Shown here: positions 1 to 8,097 of the stretch, piece after piece
How the letters are laid out: each line of letters opens with the position of its first letter
How positions within the stretch are numbered: position 1 is the stretch's first letter
Source: JAVVHH01 sp965199665
GTDB taxonomy: Bacteria; Pseudomonadota; Alphaproteobacteria; Acetobacterales; Acetobacteraceae
NCBI GenBank assembly: GCA_965199665.1
Contig: OZ241208.1
Span: 1,984,001-2,048,000, forward strand
Direction: 5' to 3'
Length of the DNA: 64,000 nucleotides
Notes under the pieces: generated by a model
The model's input: the letters and a program-made list of their open reading frames with translations, nothing else
What the model was told of the DNA's origin: nothing
The model's database searches: none
Position numbers and translations under genes: made by a program

Positions 1-754
1 CCTGCTTTCCGCTCGACAGCGTCACCACACGTTCGGCCCCGGCCGCCTCCACCTTGTGCACGGTCTGGCTCGGGTGCAGGTGCACGCCGTTCGCCTCCAT
101 CCCTTCGGCCAGCAAAACCCGCAACTCGTCGTCGAAGCCGCGCAACGGCAGGTGCTGCCGGAACGCCACATGCGTCTCGACGCCGAGATTGGCGAAGATG
201 CCGGCGAATTCGATGCCGATATAGCCGCCACCCACGATCAGCATCCGCCGCGGCAGCGCCGGCAGCGAGAACACCTGATCCGACGTGATGCCGAGCTCCA
301 TCCCCTCGATCGGCGGCTGGATCGCCGGCGTGCCGCCCGTCGCGATGACGATCCGCTCCGCCCGTACCGTCTTCCCGCCGACGGTCAGCGTGTGCGCGTC
401 CACGAACCGCGCATGCGCGTCGAACAGCGTGACGCCCGCGCCCGACAGCATGCGGCGATAGATGCCGTTGAGGCGTCCGATCTCCTCGTCCTTGTGCGCG
501 ATCAGTGTCGCCCAGCCCGGTTCCGGCGCCGGCCCGGTCCAACCGAAGCCGTGCGAGTCCTGCGCCAGCAGCCCGTATTCGGAGGCCTGCACCAAAATTT
601 TCTTGGGCACGCATCCCACGTTGACGCAGGTACCGCCCCAATGCGTGTCCTCCGCCACCGCGACCCGGGCGCCGTGCCCCGCCGCAATCCGTGCGCATCG
701 GACGCCACCGGACCCGCCGCCGATTACGAACAGGTCGAAATCATACGCGCTCAT
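1..754 (-). CDS. gor: Glutathione-disulfide reductase, N-terminal part (runs off the window)
   Basis: FAD-dependent disulfide reductase that uses NADPH to regenerate reduced glutathione in the cytoplasm. The reading frame is open from the ATG at 754 to the window edge, about 251 codons of a family that is usually about 450-460 long. The N-terminus has the FAD dinucleotide fold (DLFVIGGGSGGVRCA, residues 7-21), followed by the redox-active disulfide GGTCVNVGCVPKK with Cys43 and Cys48. The NADPH-binding and dimerisation domains lie mostly outside. It is read downstream of sodC on the same strand, 102 bases away, with its own likely promoter and a short leader ORF that overlaps its start codon (ATGA). 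Other members of the pyridine nucleotide-disulfide family share the motif, but GTCVNVGCVPKK is typical of glutathione reductase. Confidence 0.9.
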   Translation of the reverse strand, partial: MSAYDFDLFVIGGGSGGVRCARIAAGHGARVAVAEDTHWGGTCVNVGCVPKKILVQASEYGLLAQDSHGFGWTGPAPEPGWATLIAHKDEEIGRLNGIYRRMLSGAGVTLFDAHARFVDAHTLTVGGKTVRAERIVIATGGTPAIQPPIEGMELGITSDQVFSLPALPRRMLIVGGGYIGIEFAGIFANLGVETHVAFRQHLPLRGFDDELRVLLAEGMEANGVHLHPSQTVHKVEAAGAERVVTLSSGKQ

Positions 755-801
755 GCGCCGTTCCGGAGAACGAGGCGGGGCGGGGCGGTCAACTTCGGCA
801 T
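751..801 (-). CDS. Possible 16-residue leader peptide coupled to the glutathione reductase gene
   Basis: A short ORF reads MPKLTAPPRLVLRNGA. Its ATG (801-799) follows a perfect AAGGAG Shine-Dalgarno at 814-809 with a 7-base spacer. Its TGA overlaps the ATG of the gor gene as ATGA (754-751). The gor ATG has only a weak ribosome site of its own, so translation of the leader could deliver ribosomes to gor. The alternative is that the strong ribosome site serves no peptide and the 16 codons are chance. The peptide has no family I recognise. Confidence 0.45.
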   Translation of the reverse strand: MPKLTAPPRLVLRNGA

Positions 802-821
802 CGGTGAACTCCTTGCCACGG

Positions 822-851
822 ACTATATAGGCGCCCCGCCCCCGCTGTCAG
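822..851 (-). promoter_or_regulatory. Probable sigma-70 type promoter for the leader ORF and gor
   Basis: On the minus strand, CTGACA (851-846, five of six matches to TTGACA) is followed after 18 bases by TATAGT (827-822, five of six matches to TATAAT). The predicted transcript would begin near 815, right at the AAGGAG of the leader ORF. The -35 box begins just after the sodC stop codon, so gor may be transcribed separately from sodC. Confidence 0.45.
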
Positions 852-856
852 TCGAC

Positions 857-1390
857 TTAGTCCAGCACCCCGCAGGCGAACCGCGCGCCACCCCCGCCGA
901 GCGGCGCCGGGCTGTCGCTGTAGTTGTCGCCGCCGGCATGGATCATCAGCGCACGGCCCTTGATCGCCGACAGGTCGGTGATGCGCGGCGCCACCACCGT
1001 CGCTTGCACCGCGCCGTCGGCGTTGGCCGTCAGCACCGGCAGATCGCCGAGATGACCCTGCTTCTCCGGTCCCTCGTGGTGGCCCGTGCTGGCGGGGTCG
1101 AGATGCCCGCCCGCTGCCCCGGCAGGGACGACCTGCCCGTCCGCGGTCGACGGCTCGCACGAGCCGTTCTGGTGCACGTGGAACCCGTGCGGACCCGGCG
1201 GCAGCCCTTTCAGGTCGACCGTGAAGCGCGCGCCCGCCGGCGACGCCGCGACCGTGACCGTGCCGATCGGGTCGCCGGGGCCGACCGTCGTGGTCTTGCG
1301 CATCGTCGTCGTGAGGTCGGCCGCGAAGGCGGCGGGCAACCCGGCGATCAGCGCCGCGGCAGCCAGTGAGAGAACGGACGTCGTGCGCAT
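857..1390 (-). CDS. sodC: Periplasmic Cu/Zn superoxide dismutase
   Basis: Converts superoxide to oxygen and hydrogen peroxide in the periplasm. The product is 177 residues. It starts with a signal peptide (MRTTSVLSLAAAALIAGLPAAFAAD) that supports the ATG at 1390 over an upstream in-frame ATG at 1489. The metal-binding motifs are in order: GFHVHQNGSCEP (first copper histidines and a disulfide Cys), GGHLDPASTGHHEG (bridging and zinc histidines), then HAGGDNYSDSPAPLGGGG and RFACGVL near the C-terminus. Length and motif order are normal for bacterial SodC. It is followed on the same strand by a glutathione reductase gene, which makes a small oxidative-stress pair. Confidence 0.95.
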   Translation of the reverse strand: MRTTSVLSLAAAALIAGLPAAFAADLTTTMRKTTTVGPGDPIGTVTVAASPAGARFTVDLKGLPPGPHGFHVHQNGSCEPSTADGQVVPAGAAGGHLDPASTGHHEGPEKQGHLGDLPVLTANADGAVQATVVAPRITDLSAIKGRALMIHAGGDNYSDSPAPLGGGGARFACGVLD

Positions 1391-1526
1391 GAATGACCTC
1401 TTGTTGCCGTGTCCGATGCTAAGCGAGCCCGCCCCGTTCGGTTCCGGCCCGATGCGGATCCGCCCGGGCTTGGCGGGCCGCGCCCCCACAGCCTATGATT
1501 GTTCTCGGATCGGCGAGGCGACAGCG

Positions 1527-1982
1527 ATGCGGCAGGCGAAGATGATGGGGCGGTTCGGGCTGTCGATCGGCGTAGCCTCGCTCGCGGCCGGCTGCGTGCA
1601 GCCCATGTATGCGCCGCCCGGGCCGATCCAGCTGCAATCTTATCCGCCGCCCGTGTATTATCGCTCCATCCCGGACGCCCGCGAGCCGATGGCCGCGCCG
1701 ATCCCGCTGCAGCCAGCCCCCACGATCGAACCGTTGCCGCCGCCTGCCGCCCCGAGCGTCACGGAGGTGCCGTCGGACGACATTGGCGGCGCTATCCCCG
1801 TCCAGGACATGCCACCGCTCGCGACCGACACGGCGCCTGTGTCGGCGGCGCCGAGCCCCGACGGCGCACCGACCGCGCCGGCTACGCCAGCCTTCCGCAA
1901 GGCGCCCACGACCGGCGCCGGCTCCAACGTGCCCCTCGAAGGCTTCCGCCCCATGCACAGCCAGACCCGGCCCGCACCGTGA
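1527..1982 (+). CDS. Proline-rich secreted protein, probable lipoprotein, function unknown
   Basis: Product of 151 residues beginning MRQAKMMGRFGLSIGVASL. A hydrophobic stretch ends in LAAGC (Cys about residue 23), a usable but imperfect lipobox because Ala is at -3. The rest is low complexity and rich in Pro, Ala and Thr, with PPPVYY, PLPPPAAPS and APATPAF segments and no recognisable domain. The start is the ATG at 1527, because the upstream part of the same frame is antisense to sodC. It is divergent from sodC across 136 bases. Most likely an envelope-anchored extended protein. I do not recognise a family. Confidence 0.6.
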   Translation: MRQAKMMGRFGLSIGVASLAAGCVQPMYAPPGPIQLQSYPPPVYYRSIPDAREPMAAPIPLQPAPTIEPLPPPAAPSVTEVPSDDIGGAIPVQDMPPLATDTAPVSAAPSPDGAPTAPATPAFRKAPTTGAGSNVPLEGFRPMHSQTRPAP

Positions 1983-2101
1983 CAAGCAACGATTTGAATT
2001 GACCCGCCGCCTCCTGATCATCACCTCTGGGCATGGCCGGGCGGTTTCGGGCAAGACCCTGACCTCGCTTCTCGCCATCGCAATGTTCAGGAGCGATCGA
2101 C

Positions 2102-2527
2102 GTGCCCGATAATACACCCCCTATCCGCTGGGAACCGGACCGTACGACCGCCACACCCGCTTGGCCGATCCCGCCGCTGAAGACCGCCGTGTTCCGCGGA
2201 CTCAAAGGACTGTGTCCGGCCTGCGGTCAGACCCACGCCTTCAAAGGCTGGCTCAGCGTCGTGCCGGAATGCGAGAATTGCACCGCACCGCTCGGCCGCT
2301 ATCGCGCCGACGACGCCCCGCCGTATTTCGTCCTCTTCATCGTCGGCCACATCGTCGTGCCCGTCCTGTTTTGGCTGGAGACGGCGGCCCACCCCGCACT
2401 CTGGGTACAGGCGGCGATCTGGATTCCCGTGAGCCTCGGCCTCTCCGCACTGCTGCTGCGGCCCGTCAAAGGGGCGACGCTGGGGTGGATGCTGACGCTG
2501 GGCATGGTCCGTTCGGACGACGAGTGA
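2102..2527 (+). CDS. DUF983 family membrane protein
   Basis: Small protein of 141 residues starting at a GTG with an AGGAG ribosome site at 2089-2093. Residues 30-65 contain two Cys pairs (RGLKGLCPACGQT and CENCTAPLG) that look like a zinc ribbon, followed by two hydrophobic segments (about 75-92 and 100-120) and the family's LRPVKG motif. This matches DUF983, common in alphaproteobacteria and often near cytochrome oxidase genes; its biochemical role is not established. The stop overlaps the start of the next gene (GTGA), indicating co-translation. Confidence 0.8.
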   Translation: MPDNTPPIRWEPDRTTATPAWPIPPLKTAVFRGLKGLCPACGQTHAFKGWLSVVPECENCTAPLGRYRADDAPPYFVLFIVGHIVVPVLFWLETAAHPALWVQAAIWIPVSLGLSALLLRPVKGATLGWMLTLGMVRSDDE

Positions 2528-3009
2528 GCGACTCCGAGCGCCTGGTTCATGTCATCCTGGCGGGCGAGTCGCTCACGCGACTGTCCCCGATCCTGGAAGC
2601 TGACCGCGCGCAAGCCGTCGCCGACCTCGAGCGGGAGAACCATTTCGCCCTGCTCACCCCCGGCAAGCCGCCCGCGCCCGGCCCCTACACCCTGCACCTC
2701 TCGGTCCAGGAAGGACGCCTCGTTTTCGACGTGCGCGACGGCGCCGACACGCCGCTCACGGCCATCGGCCTCGCACTCGGGCCGTTCCGCGGCCTCATCA
2801 AGGACTACCAGCTCCTGGTCGATAGCCACCTCATGGCGGTCGAAGAAGGCCGGCCGGAGCGGATCCAGGCGATCGACATGGGCCGCCGCGGTCTGCACGA
2901 CGAGGGCGCCAATCTCCTGCGCGAGCGCCTGGAGAACAAGGCCGAGATCGACCACGAGACCGCGCGGCGCCTGTTCACCCTGGTGTGCGTGCTGCATCAA
3001 CGCATCTGA
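2524..3009 (+). CDS. UPF0262 family protein
   Basis: Protein of 161 residues from a GTG start that overlaps the preceding stop by four bases. Family hallmarks are clear: a central GPFRGLIKDYQLLVDSH segment, then AIDMGRRGLHDEGANLL and ARRLFTLVCVLHQRI at the C-terminus. UPF0262 is almost confined to alphaproteobacteria and has no established function. An ATG further upstream opens the same frame but lies inside the DUF983 gene and is not needed. Confidence 0.85.
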   Translation: MSDSERLVHVILAGESLTRLSPILEADRAQAVADLERENHFALLTPGKPPAPGPYTLHLSVQEGRLVFDVRDGADTPLTAIGLALGPFRGLIKDYQLLVDSHLMAVEEGRPERIQAIDMGRRGLHDEGANLLRERLENKAEIDHETARRLFTLVCVLHQRI

Positions 3010-3038
3010 TCGACGACAACGAAGCTTTGGAGGAAACC

Positions 3039-4205
3039 ATGGTTGACGCTGCCATCGTAGGCTGGGCCCATACCCCGTTCGGCAAGCTCGAAGAGGACGT
3101 GGAAGGCCTCGTCGGCCGCGTCGCTGGCGCCGCCATCGAGGATGCCGGTCTCGACCCGTCCGAGATCGACGGCGTCTTCCTCGGCATGTTCAACAACGGC
3201 TTCTCCAAGCAGGATTTTCCGAGCTCCATGCCGCTGCAGTCCGTCGACGCGCTGCGCTTCAAGCCGGCGACGCGTTACGAGAATGCCTGCGCGTCCGGCT
3301 CCGCCGCGATTCACGGCGCGCGCGACTTCCTCGCCGCCGGGCGCGGGCGCTTCGCCCTCGTCCTCGGCGTCGAGAAGATGACCGCCACCCCCGGGCCCCA
3401 GGTCGGCGACGCGCTGCTCGGCGCCAGCTATCGCAAGGAAGAGGGCGAGATCCCCGCCGGGTTCGCCGGCGTGTTCGGCCGCATCGCCGAGCGGTATTTC
3501 CAGCAGTTCGGCGACCAGTCGGACGCCTTGGCCGCCATCGCCGCCAAGAACCACAAGAATGGCGTCGACAATCCATACGCCCAAATGCGGCGCGACCTCG
3601 GTTACGATTTCTGCCGCAACGTCAGCGACAAGAACCCCTACGTGGCCCCGCCGCTCAAGCGCACCGACTGCTCGTTGGTCTCCGACGGCGCCGCCGCCCT
3701 CGTCATCACCGACGCTGACACCGCCCGGACCATGAACAAGGCTGTCCGCTTCCGCGCCGCCGTGCACGTCAACGACTACCTGCCCCTCTCTCGCCGCGAC
3801 ATGACCCGGTTCGAGGGTGCGGCCCAAGCTTGGACGATGGCGCTCGATCAGGCTGGCATCGGCCTCGCCGACCTGTCCTTCGCCGAAGTGCATGACTGCT
3901 TCACCATCGCCGAACTTCTCGCCTACGAGGCGATGGGTCTCGCCCCGCACGGCGGCGGCGCCCGGGTCATCAAGGACGGCATTGTCGGACCGGACGGCAC
4001 CCTGCCGATCAATCGCAGCGGCGGTCTCAAGGCCAAAGGTCATCCCGTGGGCGCCACCGGCGTCTCCATGCACGCCATCGCTGCCATGCAGCTCACCGGC
4101 CGCGCCGGCGACATGCAGCTCAAGCGCGCCGAGCTCGGCGGCGTCTTCAACATGGGCGGCGCCGCCGTCGCCAACTACGTCAGCATCCTCGAACCGCTAC
4201 GCTAG
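3039..4205 (+). CDS. Thiolase family acyl-CoA acetyltransferase
   Basis: Thiolase of 388 residues of the SCP-X/acetyl-CoA acetyltransferase type, which condenses acyl-CoA with acetyl-CoA or cleaves 3-ketoacyl-CoA. The acylated nucleophile is Cys84 in ENACASGSAA. The C-terminal half has HDCFTIAELLAYEAMGL, the catalytic GHPVGATG histidine motif and the closing NMGGAA loop. The ATG at 3039 has a GGAGG ribosome site 6 bases upstream and is preferred over the in-frame ATG at 2985, which overlaps UPF0262. It follows UPF0262 by 29 bases. Substrate is not predictable from sequence. Confidence 0.88.
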   Translation: MVDAAIVGWAHTPFGKLEEDVEGLVGRVAGAAIEDAGLDPSEIDGVFLGMFNNGFSKQDFPSSMPLQSVDALRFKPATRYENACASGSAAIHGARDFLAAGRGRFALVLGVEKMTATPGPQVGDALLGASYRKEEGEIPAGFAGVFGRIAERYFQQFGDQSDALAAIAAKNHKNGVDNPYAQMRRDLGYDFCRNVSDKNPYVAPPLKRTDCSLVSDGAAALVITDADTARTMNKAVRFRAAVHVNDYLPLSRRDMTRFEGAAQAWTMALDQAGIGLADLSFAEVHDCFTIAELLAYEAMGLAPHGGGARVIKDGIVGPDGTLPINRSGGLKAKGHPVGATGVSMHAIAAMQLTGRAGDMQLKRAELGGVFNMGGAAVANYVSILEPLR

Positions 4206-4210
4206 TCGCC

Positions 4211-4262
4211 CGATCGGCGCGGGACGGCCCGACCCGGCGGGACCGTCCCTGTCCGACCGATC
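4211..4262 (+). terminator. Hairpin between convergent thiolase and flgL genes
   Basis: GGGACGG (4221-4227) pairs with CCGTCCC (4243-4249), and an outer arm GATCGG (4212-4217) pairs with CCGATC (4257-4262). There is no clear T-run on either side. It fills the 59-base gap between two convergent stops, so it probably acts as a bidirectional transcription stop. Confidence 0.45.
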
Positions 4263-4264
4263 CG

Positions 4265-5218
4265 TTACAGGTAATTCGCCAGCGACAAGCTCCGGGCGCT
4301 GGCGATGATCTGGTAGGACGCTTGTAGCTGGGTCTGCAGCATCGACGCCTTGGTGATGGCCGCTGCCGCGTCCACTTCCTGCGCCGAAGAAAGCTGCTTG
4401 GTCAGCGCTGCCGAGAACGACGCCAGCGTTGTCTGCCGACTGGTCAGGTTGCTCTGAATGTTGCCCAGCGAGCCCGTTTCCGACGCCATCGCGCTGATCG
4501 AGCTTCCCAATAAGCCCCGTGCCGTCGACACGTCGGCCGCCGGGCTGCTCGACCCCGTCAGGCCGGCGAGCTTGGCCAGCGCGGTCAGCGTGTCGCGCAT
4601 GTAGGACCCGCTGGTCGGCGCCGCCGAGGTCGTCAGCGTATTGGCGTTGGCCAGGACGCCGATCGAAACCGTTTGACCCTGCCCGACCTCCGCAGTTGGC
4701 GCCGTCGTGCCGATCGTGCTCGAGAACGGCGCCGTCCCGGCCGGCGTCGCCAGCAGCCCGGCGCTCATCACATCCGCATCCGTGCTCGGCACCGGCGGAT
4801 GATCCGTGTCCTGCCCGGCGAACACGTAGATGTCGCCCGACCGGCTGTTCAACAGGTCACCGACTTGCGACAGCGCCGTCTTGGCCTGCTGCGCCAGCGT
4901 GGTCACCGAGTTCGGGTCGTTCGCGTTGTAGCTGTTGAGCTGCGCGTTGAACTTGGACGCGATATCCGCGATCGACGACAGCGCGCTCTGGGTAACCTCC
5001 AGCCGGCTCTGCGCCACGTCGATGTTCGCGCTCCAGGCCGCCTGATGGGCCAGCGCCGGATTGAGGCTGAGCGAGGTCCGGGCCTGACCACCCAGCCCCG
5101 AATACGTGTCAGACACCCGGCCGCTGGCGACCTGCTCCTGCGTCTTGGCCAGCTCGTCACGCACCACGCTGCTGTTGCTCACCAGCCGGCTCATGAACGT
5201 GTAATCATTCGAGATCAT
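4265..5218 (-). CDS. flgL: Flagellar hook-filament junction protein FlgL (flagellin-like)
   Basis: Protein of 317 residues forming the adaptor between hook and filament, exported by the flagellar type III system. It has the flagellin-family N-terminal helix (RLVSNSSVVRDELAKTQEQV, then the VASGRVSDTYSGLG turn) and the C-terminal coiled-coil (EVDAAAAITKASMLQTQLQA, ending ARSLSLANYL). The middle is a variable Ser/Thr/Ala-rich domain. The ATG at 5218 overlaps the flgK stop (ATGA), so I prefer it over the upstream ATG at 5245. FlgL and flagellin are related; the position right after flgK supports FlgL. Confidence 0.85.
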   Translation of the reverse strand: MISNDYTFMSRLVSNSSVVRDELAKTQEQVASGRVSDTYSGLGGQARTSLSLNPALAHQAAWSANIDVAQSRLEVTQSALSSIADIASKFNAQLNSYNANDPNSVTTLAQQAKTALSQVGDLLNSRSGDIYVFAGQDTDHPPVPSTDADVMSAGLLATPAGTAPFSSTIGTTAPTAEVGQGQTVSIGVLANANTLTTSAAPTSGSYMRDTLTALAKLAGLTGSSSPAADVSTARGLLGSSISAMASETGSLGNIQSNLTSRQTTLASFSAALTKQLSSAQEVDAAAAITKASMLQTQLQASYQIIASARSLSLANYL

Positions 5219-6573
5219 CGCACCGCCCCCAACAGCTGTTCCCACATGGCTTGCACGGCAGTCAGCACCTTGGCATTCGCAGCATAGGCAGCCTGCAGCT
5301 GCACCATATGCGACAACTCGGTATCCACCGACACGCCGCTGACGCTCGACAGCCGATTCTCCAACCCGGCCCGCAACGCCGTGTTGGCCGTCGCCGTCGA
5401 GCTCGCCTGCGTCGCCGCCTGCGCGAACCCGGCTATCAGCGTCGTCGCTTTTGCGGGGATGCCGCCCGCCGCCGGAGAGAAGACGTTGCTCAACACTTGG
5501 TTGATGACGCTGTTGTTGCCTGCCGCACCCGCCGTTCCGGTGCCGTCGCGCACCAGGCTCGGCTTGGCCGTGAAGGCGCTCGACACCTGGATCGTTGCGG
5601 AGAACCCGATTGCGTTCGGCGGCACGATCCCGTTCCCGTCGGTCAGCAGCGGCACGTTCTGCGTGCTGAACGCGGAGGCGAGGTCGTGCGCGAACCCATC
5701 CAGCTTGCTTTGCATCCCAGGGATCGTGCTGTCGCGCAACGTGGCGTAGGCGCCCATTTCGCCGCCCAGCCCGGACACCGTCTTGCCCCCGAGTTGCAAC
5801 GGCGGCACCGCGCCCGCCGCCGTCCCGGCCTCGAAGCTGATCGGCCCGACGCTGAACGGTCCCGACGCAGCGCGGGTGGATACGATGCTATTGGCGGCAA
5901 TGACTTGCACGTCGCCGCTGGACTGGAACGTGTACCGCGCGCCCGTCAATTGTGCGAGCGTCTTCAGCTGCCCGTCTCGACTATCCTCCAGCCCGGCCGT
6001 GCTCTGCCCCGCCGCCCGCGCCGCAATGATCTGGTCCGACAGCGTCCCGATCGAGCGCAGCGCCGAGTTGGCCGTCGTCACGCCGTCCTGCAGGCTGTCC
6101 TGCGCTTTCTGGCGCACCTGGACCAGCGCCGTGCTGAGCGAATGGGTGCCGTTGACCAGTAGTTGCGCCCGGTCGAGCACCGCATTCTGTTGTGTGGAGC
6201 TCGCCGGGTCCGATCCCAGCGACACGAACGCGTCCTGCAGCGATCCGACCAGGGAAGCCAAATCCTGCCCGCTCCCCGGCACGCCCGACGCTTCGTCGAC
6301 CGCGTTCAACGACGTTTGCGTCACGTCGCTGCCAGCCTCGTTGCCGACGGAGGCGAACAGGTTCGCCTGCAACTGCACGTCGATCTCGCGGATCGCCGGC
6401 CCGGTGCGCACCCCAGCCGGACCAGCCGTGCTGTCCAGGCTGCTGAGCGGGGTCGTTTCCCGAACGTAGTTGGGCGTGTTCGCATTCGCCACGTTCTGCG
6501 ACAGGACGGCGAGCTGACGCTCGACGCTGTCCAGGCCGGAGGCGGCCGAGCTGAGAGTCGTGCCGAGGAACAT
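5215..6573 (-). CDS. flgK: Flagellar hook-associated protein 1
   Basis: Forms the first layer of the hook-filament junction. The 452-residue protein starts with the rod/hook-family N-terminal motif (SSAASGLDSVERQLAVLSQN followed by VANANTPNYVR) and ends with the matching C-terminal helix (LSHMVQLQAAYAANAKVLTA, then VQAMWEQLLG). Both are diagnostic of FlgK. Only 3 bases separate it from flgE; an AGAGG ribosome site overlaps the flgE stop. flgE, flgK and flgL form one minus-strand unit under the sigma-54 promoter at 7925-7939. Confidence 0.93.
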   Translation of the reverse strand: MFLGTTLSSAASGLDSVERQLAVLSQNVANANTPNYVRETTPLSSLDSTAGPAGVRTGPAIREIDVQLQANLFASVGNEAGSDVTQTSLNAVDEASGVPGSGQDLASLVGSLQDAFVSLGSDPASSTQQNAVLDRAQLLVNGTHSLSTALVQVRQKAQDSLQDGVTTANSALRSIGTLSDQIIAARAAGQSTAGLEDSRDGQLKTLAQLTGARYTFQSSGDVQVIAANSIVSTRAASGPFSVGPISFEAGTAAGAVPPLQLGGKTVSGLGGEMGAYATLRDSTIPGMQSKLDGFAHDLASAFSTQNVPLLTDGNGIVPPNAIGFSATIQVSSAFTAKPSLVRDGTGTAGAAGNNSVINQVLSNVFSPAAGGIPAKATTLIAGFAQAATQASSTATANTALRAGLENRLSSVSGVSVDTELSHMVQLQAAYAANAKVLTAVQAMWEQLLGAVR

Positions 6574-6576
6574 CGC

Positions 6577-7893
6577 TTACCTCTTCATGTCGATGGTCTG
6601 CTGCAGCATGTCGTCCGCCGTCGTGACCATCTTGGTGTTGGCGGAGTAGGCGCGCTGGGCGACGATGAGCTTGGTGAATTCACCTGCGATGTCGACGTTG
6701 CTCGCCTCCAGCGAACTGGTGACCAACGAGCCGGCACCGTTGCCGCCGGGCTGGTTGACCCGCGGCGAACCGCTGGCGTTGGTCGCCAGGAACGCCTGGC
6801 CATCCTGCCGCTGCAGCGAGTCCGGGCTCGCGAACGTCACGATCGGGATCTGCGCCAGCACGCGCGACGAACCATTGTCGTAATTCACCAGAACGTCGCC
6901 GTTCTGCTGCATGGAGACACTGCTGAAACTGCCGGGCTTCACGCCGTTCTGTGACGACCCAACCAGGTTGTAGGTCGTTCCGGCGAACTGCGTCACTCCA
7001 TCGGTCTGACCGAACTTGCCGAGATTGAGGGCGATCGGCTGGTTCACCCCGTCGAAACTGGCCGTGAAATTGAGCTCCGCGCTGGTGCCGGCCGCATAAG
7101 GGCTCGTCGTCGCCGGCGACCCGGCATCCGGCACGATCGACCCGATCGTGCCCTCCGGCACGCCGTTCCCGCTCGCATTGCCGAACTTCACGGTGGCCGA
7201 GCCCAACGGCGTGGCCACACCCGGCTGCGAGATCGACACCTTCCACGTGTCGTTCGTCGTCGTGTCCTGCGTCCAGGTCAGCTGGAGGTTCTGCGACGTG
7301 CCCTTCGCGTCCACGATCGGCAGCTCCGTCGTGTAGGTCGGGATCGCGCCACCCGTCGCCGGCGTGGCCGGCAGGTTGGCCGAGATCGACGCCGTCGAGG
7401 TCGCGATCGGTGCGTAGCCGCTCTGGCCAACCTGCAGCGGCACCAGCCGGGTCTGGTCGATCACGCCGGCCTGGTTGGCCGGCCAGCCGTTGAGGTAGTT
7501 GCCGCTGCTATTGACCAGGTAGCCGTTCGCGCTGAGCTTGAAGTCGCCGGCTCGGGTGTAGAGTGGCCGGCTGTCGAAGGTCGGCTCGCCATCGGTCGTG
7601 CCGTTCTGCGTGCTGACCGGAAAGAAGCCGGAGCCGGCGATCGCCAGGTTCAACGGGCTGCTGGCCGACGTGATCGAGCCCTGCAGCGAGTTGTTGTAGG
7701 CCGGGCGCGCCTTGACCGTGCCGGACTCGTTCACGTCGGCGGTGCTGACGGTAATGTAGTTTTCGAACGTCGTCCCGACGCTCTTGTAGCCGACGGTCTG
7801 CGTGTTCGCGAGGTTGTCGCCGACATTGCTGAACGCCGTGGACTGTGCATTCAGCCCGGCAATCGCCGTCGTCATCGCACCAAAGATCGACAT
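6577..7893 (-). CDS. flgE: Flagellar hook protein
   Basis: Structural subunit of the hook, 438 residues. N-terminus MSIFGAMTTAIAGLNAQSTA then FSNVGDNLANTQTVGYKSVG is the rod/hook signature. The middle holds the beta-rich D2-type region (GYLVNSSGNYLNGWPAN, TWTQDTTTNDTWKVSISQ), and the C-terminus SSLEASNVDIAGEFTKLIVA plus QRAYSANTKMVTTADDML closes the coiled-coil. The ATG at 7893 has an AGGA ribosome site; the longer frame from 8022 would read back through the promoter region and is rejected. First gene of the minus-strand hook operon. Confidence 0.94.
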   Translation of the reverse strand: MSIFGAMTTAIAGLNAQSTAFSNVGDNLANTQTVGYKSVGTTFENYITVSTADVNESGTVKARPAYNNSLQGSITSASSPLNLAIAGSGFFPVSTQNGTTDGEPTFDSRPLYTRAGDFKLSANGYLVNSSGNYLNGWPANQAGVIDQTRLVPLQVGQSGYAPIATSTASISANLPATPATGGAIPTYTTELPIVDAKGTSQNLQLTWTQDTTTNDTWKVSISQPGVATPLGSATVKFGNASGNGVPEGTIGSIVPDAGSPATTSPYAAGTSAELNFTASFDGVNQPIALNLGKFGQTDGVTQFAGTTYNLVGSSQNGVKPGSFSSVSMQQNGDVLVNYDNGSSRVLAQIPIVTFASPDSLQRQDGQAFLATNASGSPRVNQPGGNGAGSLVTSSLEASNVDIAGEFTKLIVAQRAYSANTKMVTTADDMLQQTIDMKR

Positions 7894-7924
7894 GATGGTT
7901 CCTCGAAGTGGTGCCGGCCTCCTC

Positions 7925-7939
7925 GCATCATTCGTGCCA
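7925..7939 (-). promoter_or_regulatory. Sigma-54 promoter for flgE-flgK-flgL
   Basis: Minus strand reads TGGCACGAATGATGC, matching the consensus TGGCACG-N4-TTGC except for one base (A for T in the -12 element), with the required 10-base distance between the GG and GC dinucleotides. Predicted start of transcription is near 7914, giving a leader of about 20 bases that includes the flgE ribosome site. Confidence 0.75.
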
Positions 7940-8070
7940 CGCTGCCGCCCTTGGAGGCGGGCCGAGTTCGGGCCGCTGCACCCGGCTGTTTTGACCGAGT
8001 ACGCTGCGATGACCCGGCACATTCTGCCGCCCCATCCCTCGCCGCACCCCGTTTCCCCTCTGTGTCGCCG

Positions 8071-8086
8071 TGGCCCGCTCCTTGCT
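8071..8086 (+). promoter_or_regulatory. Sigma-54 promoter for fliK-flgD
   Basis: TGGCCCGCTCCTTGCT matches the sigma-54 consensus at all conserved positions but one (C for A at the fifth base), with correct GG-to-GC spacing. The -12 GC is at 8084-8085, so transcription should start at about 8096-8098, which coincides with the fliK ATG at 8098. Confidence 0.7.
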
Positions 8087-8097
8087 CAACACACGGC

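Noticed and set aside
56..1369. Open frame of 437 codons on the plus strand
   Set aside because: It lies opposite gor and sodC, both of which have clear motifs, and its product is Arg-rich with no family signature.
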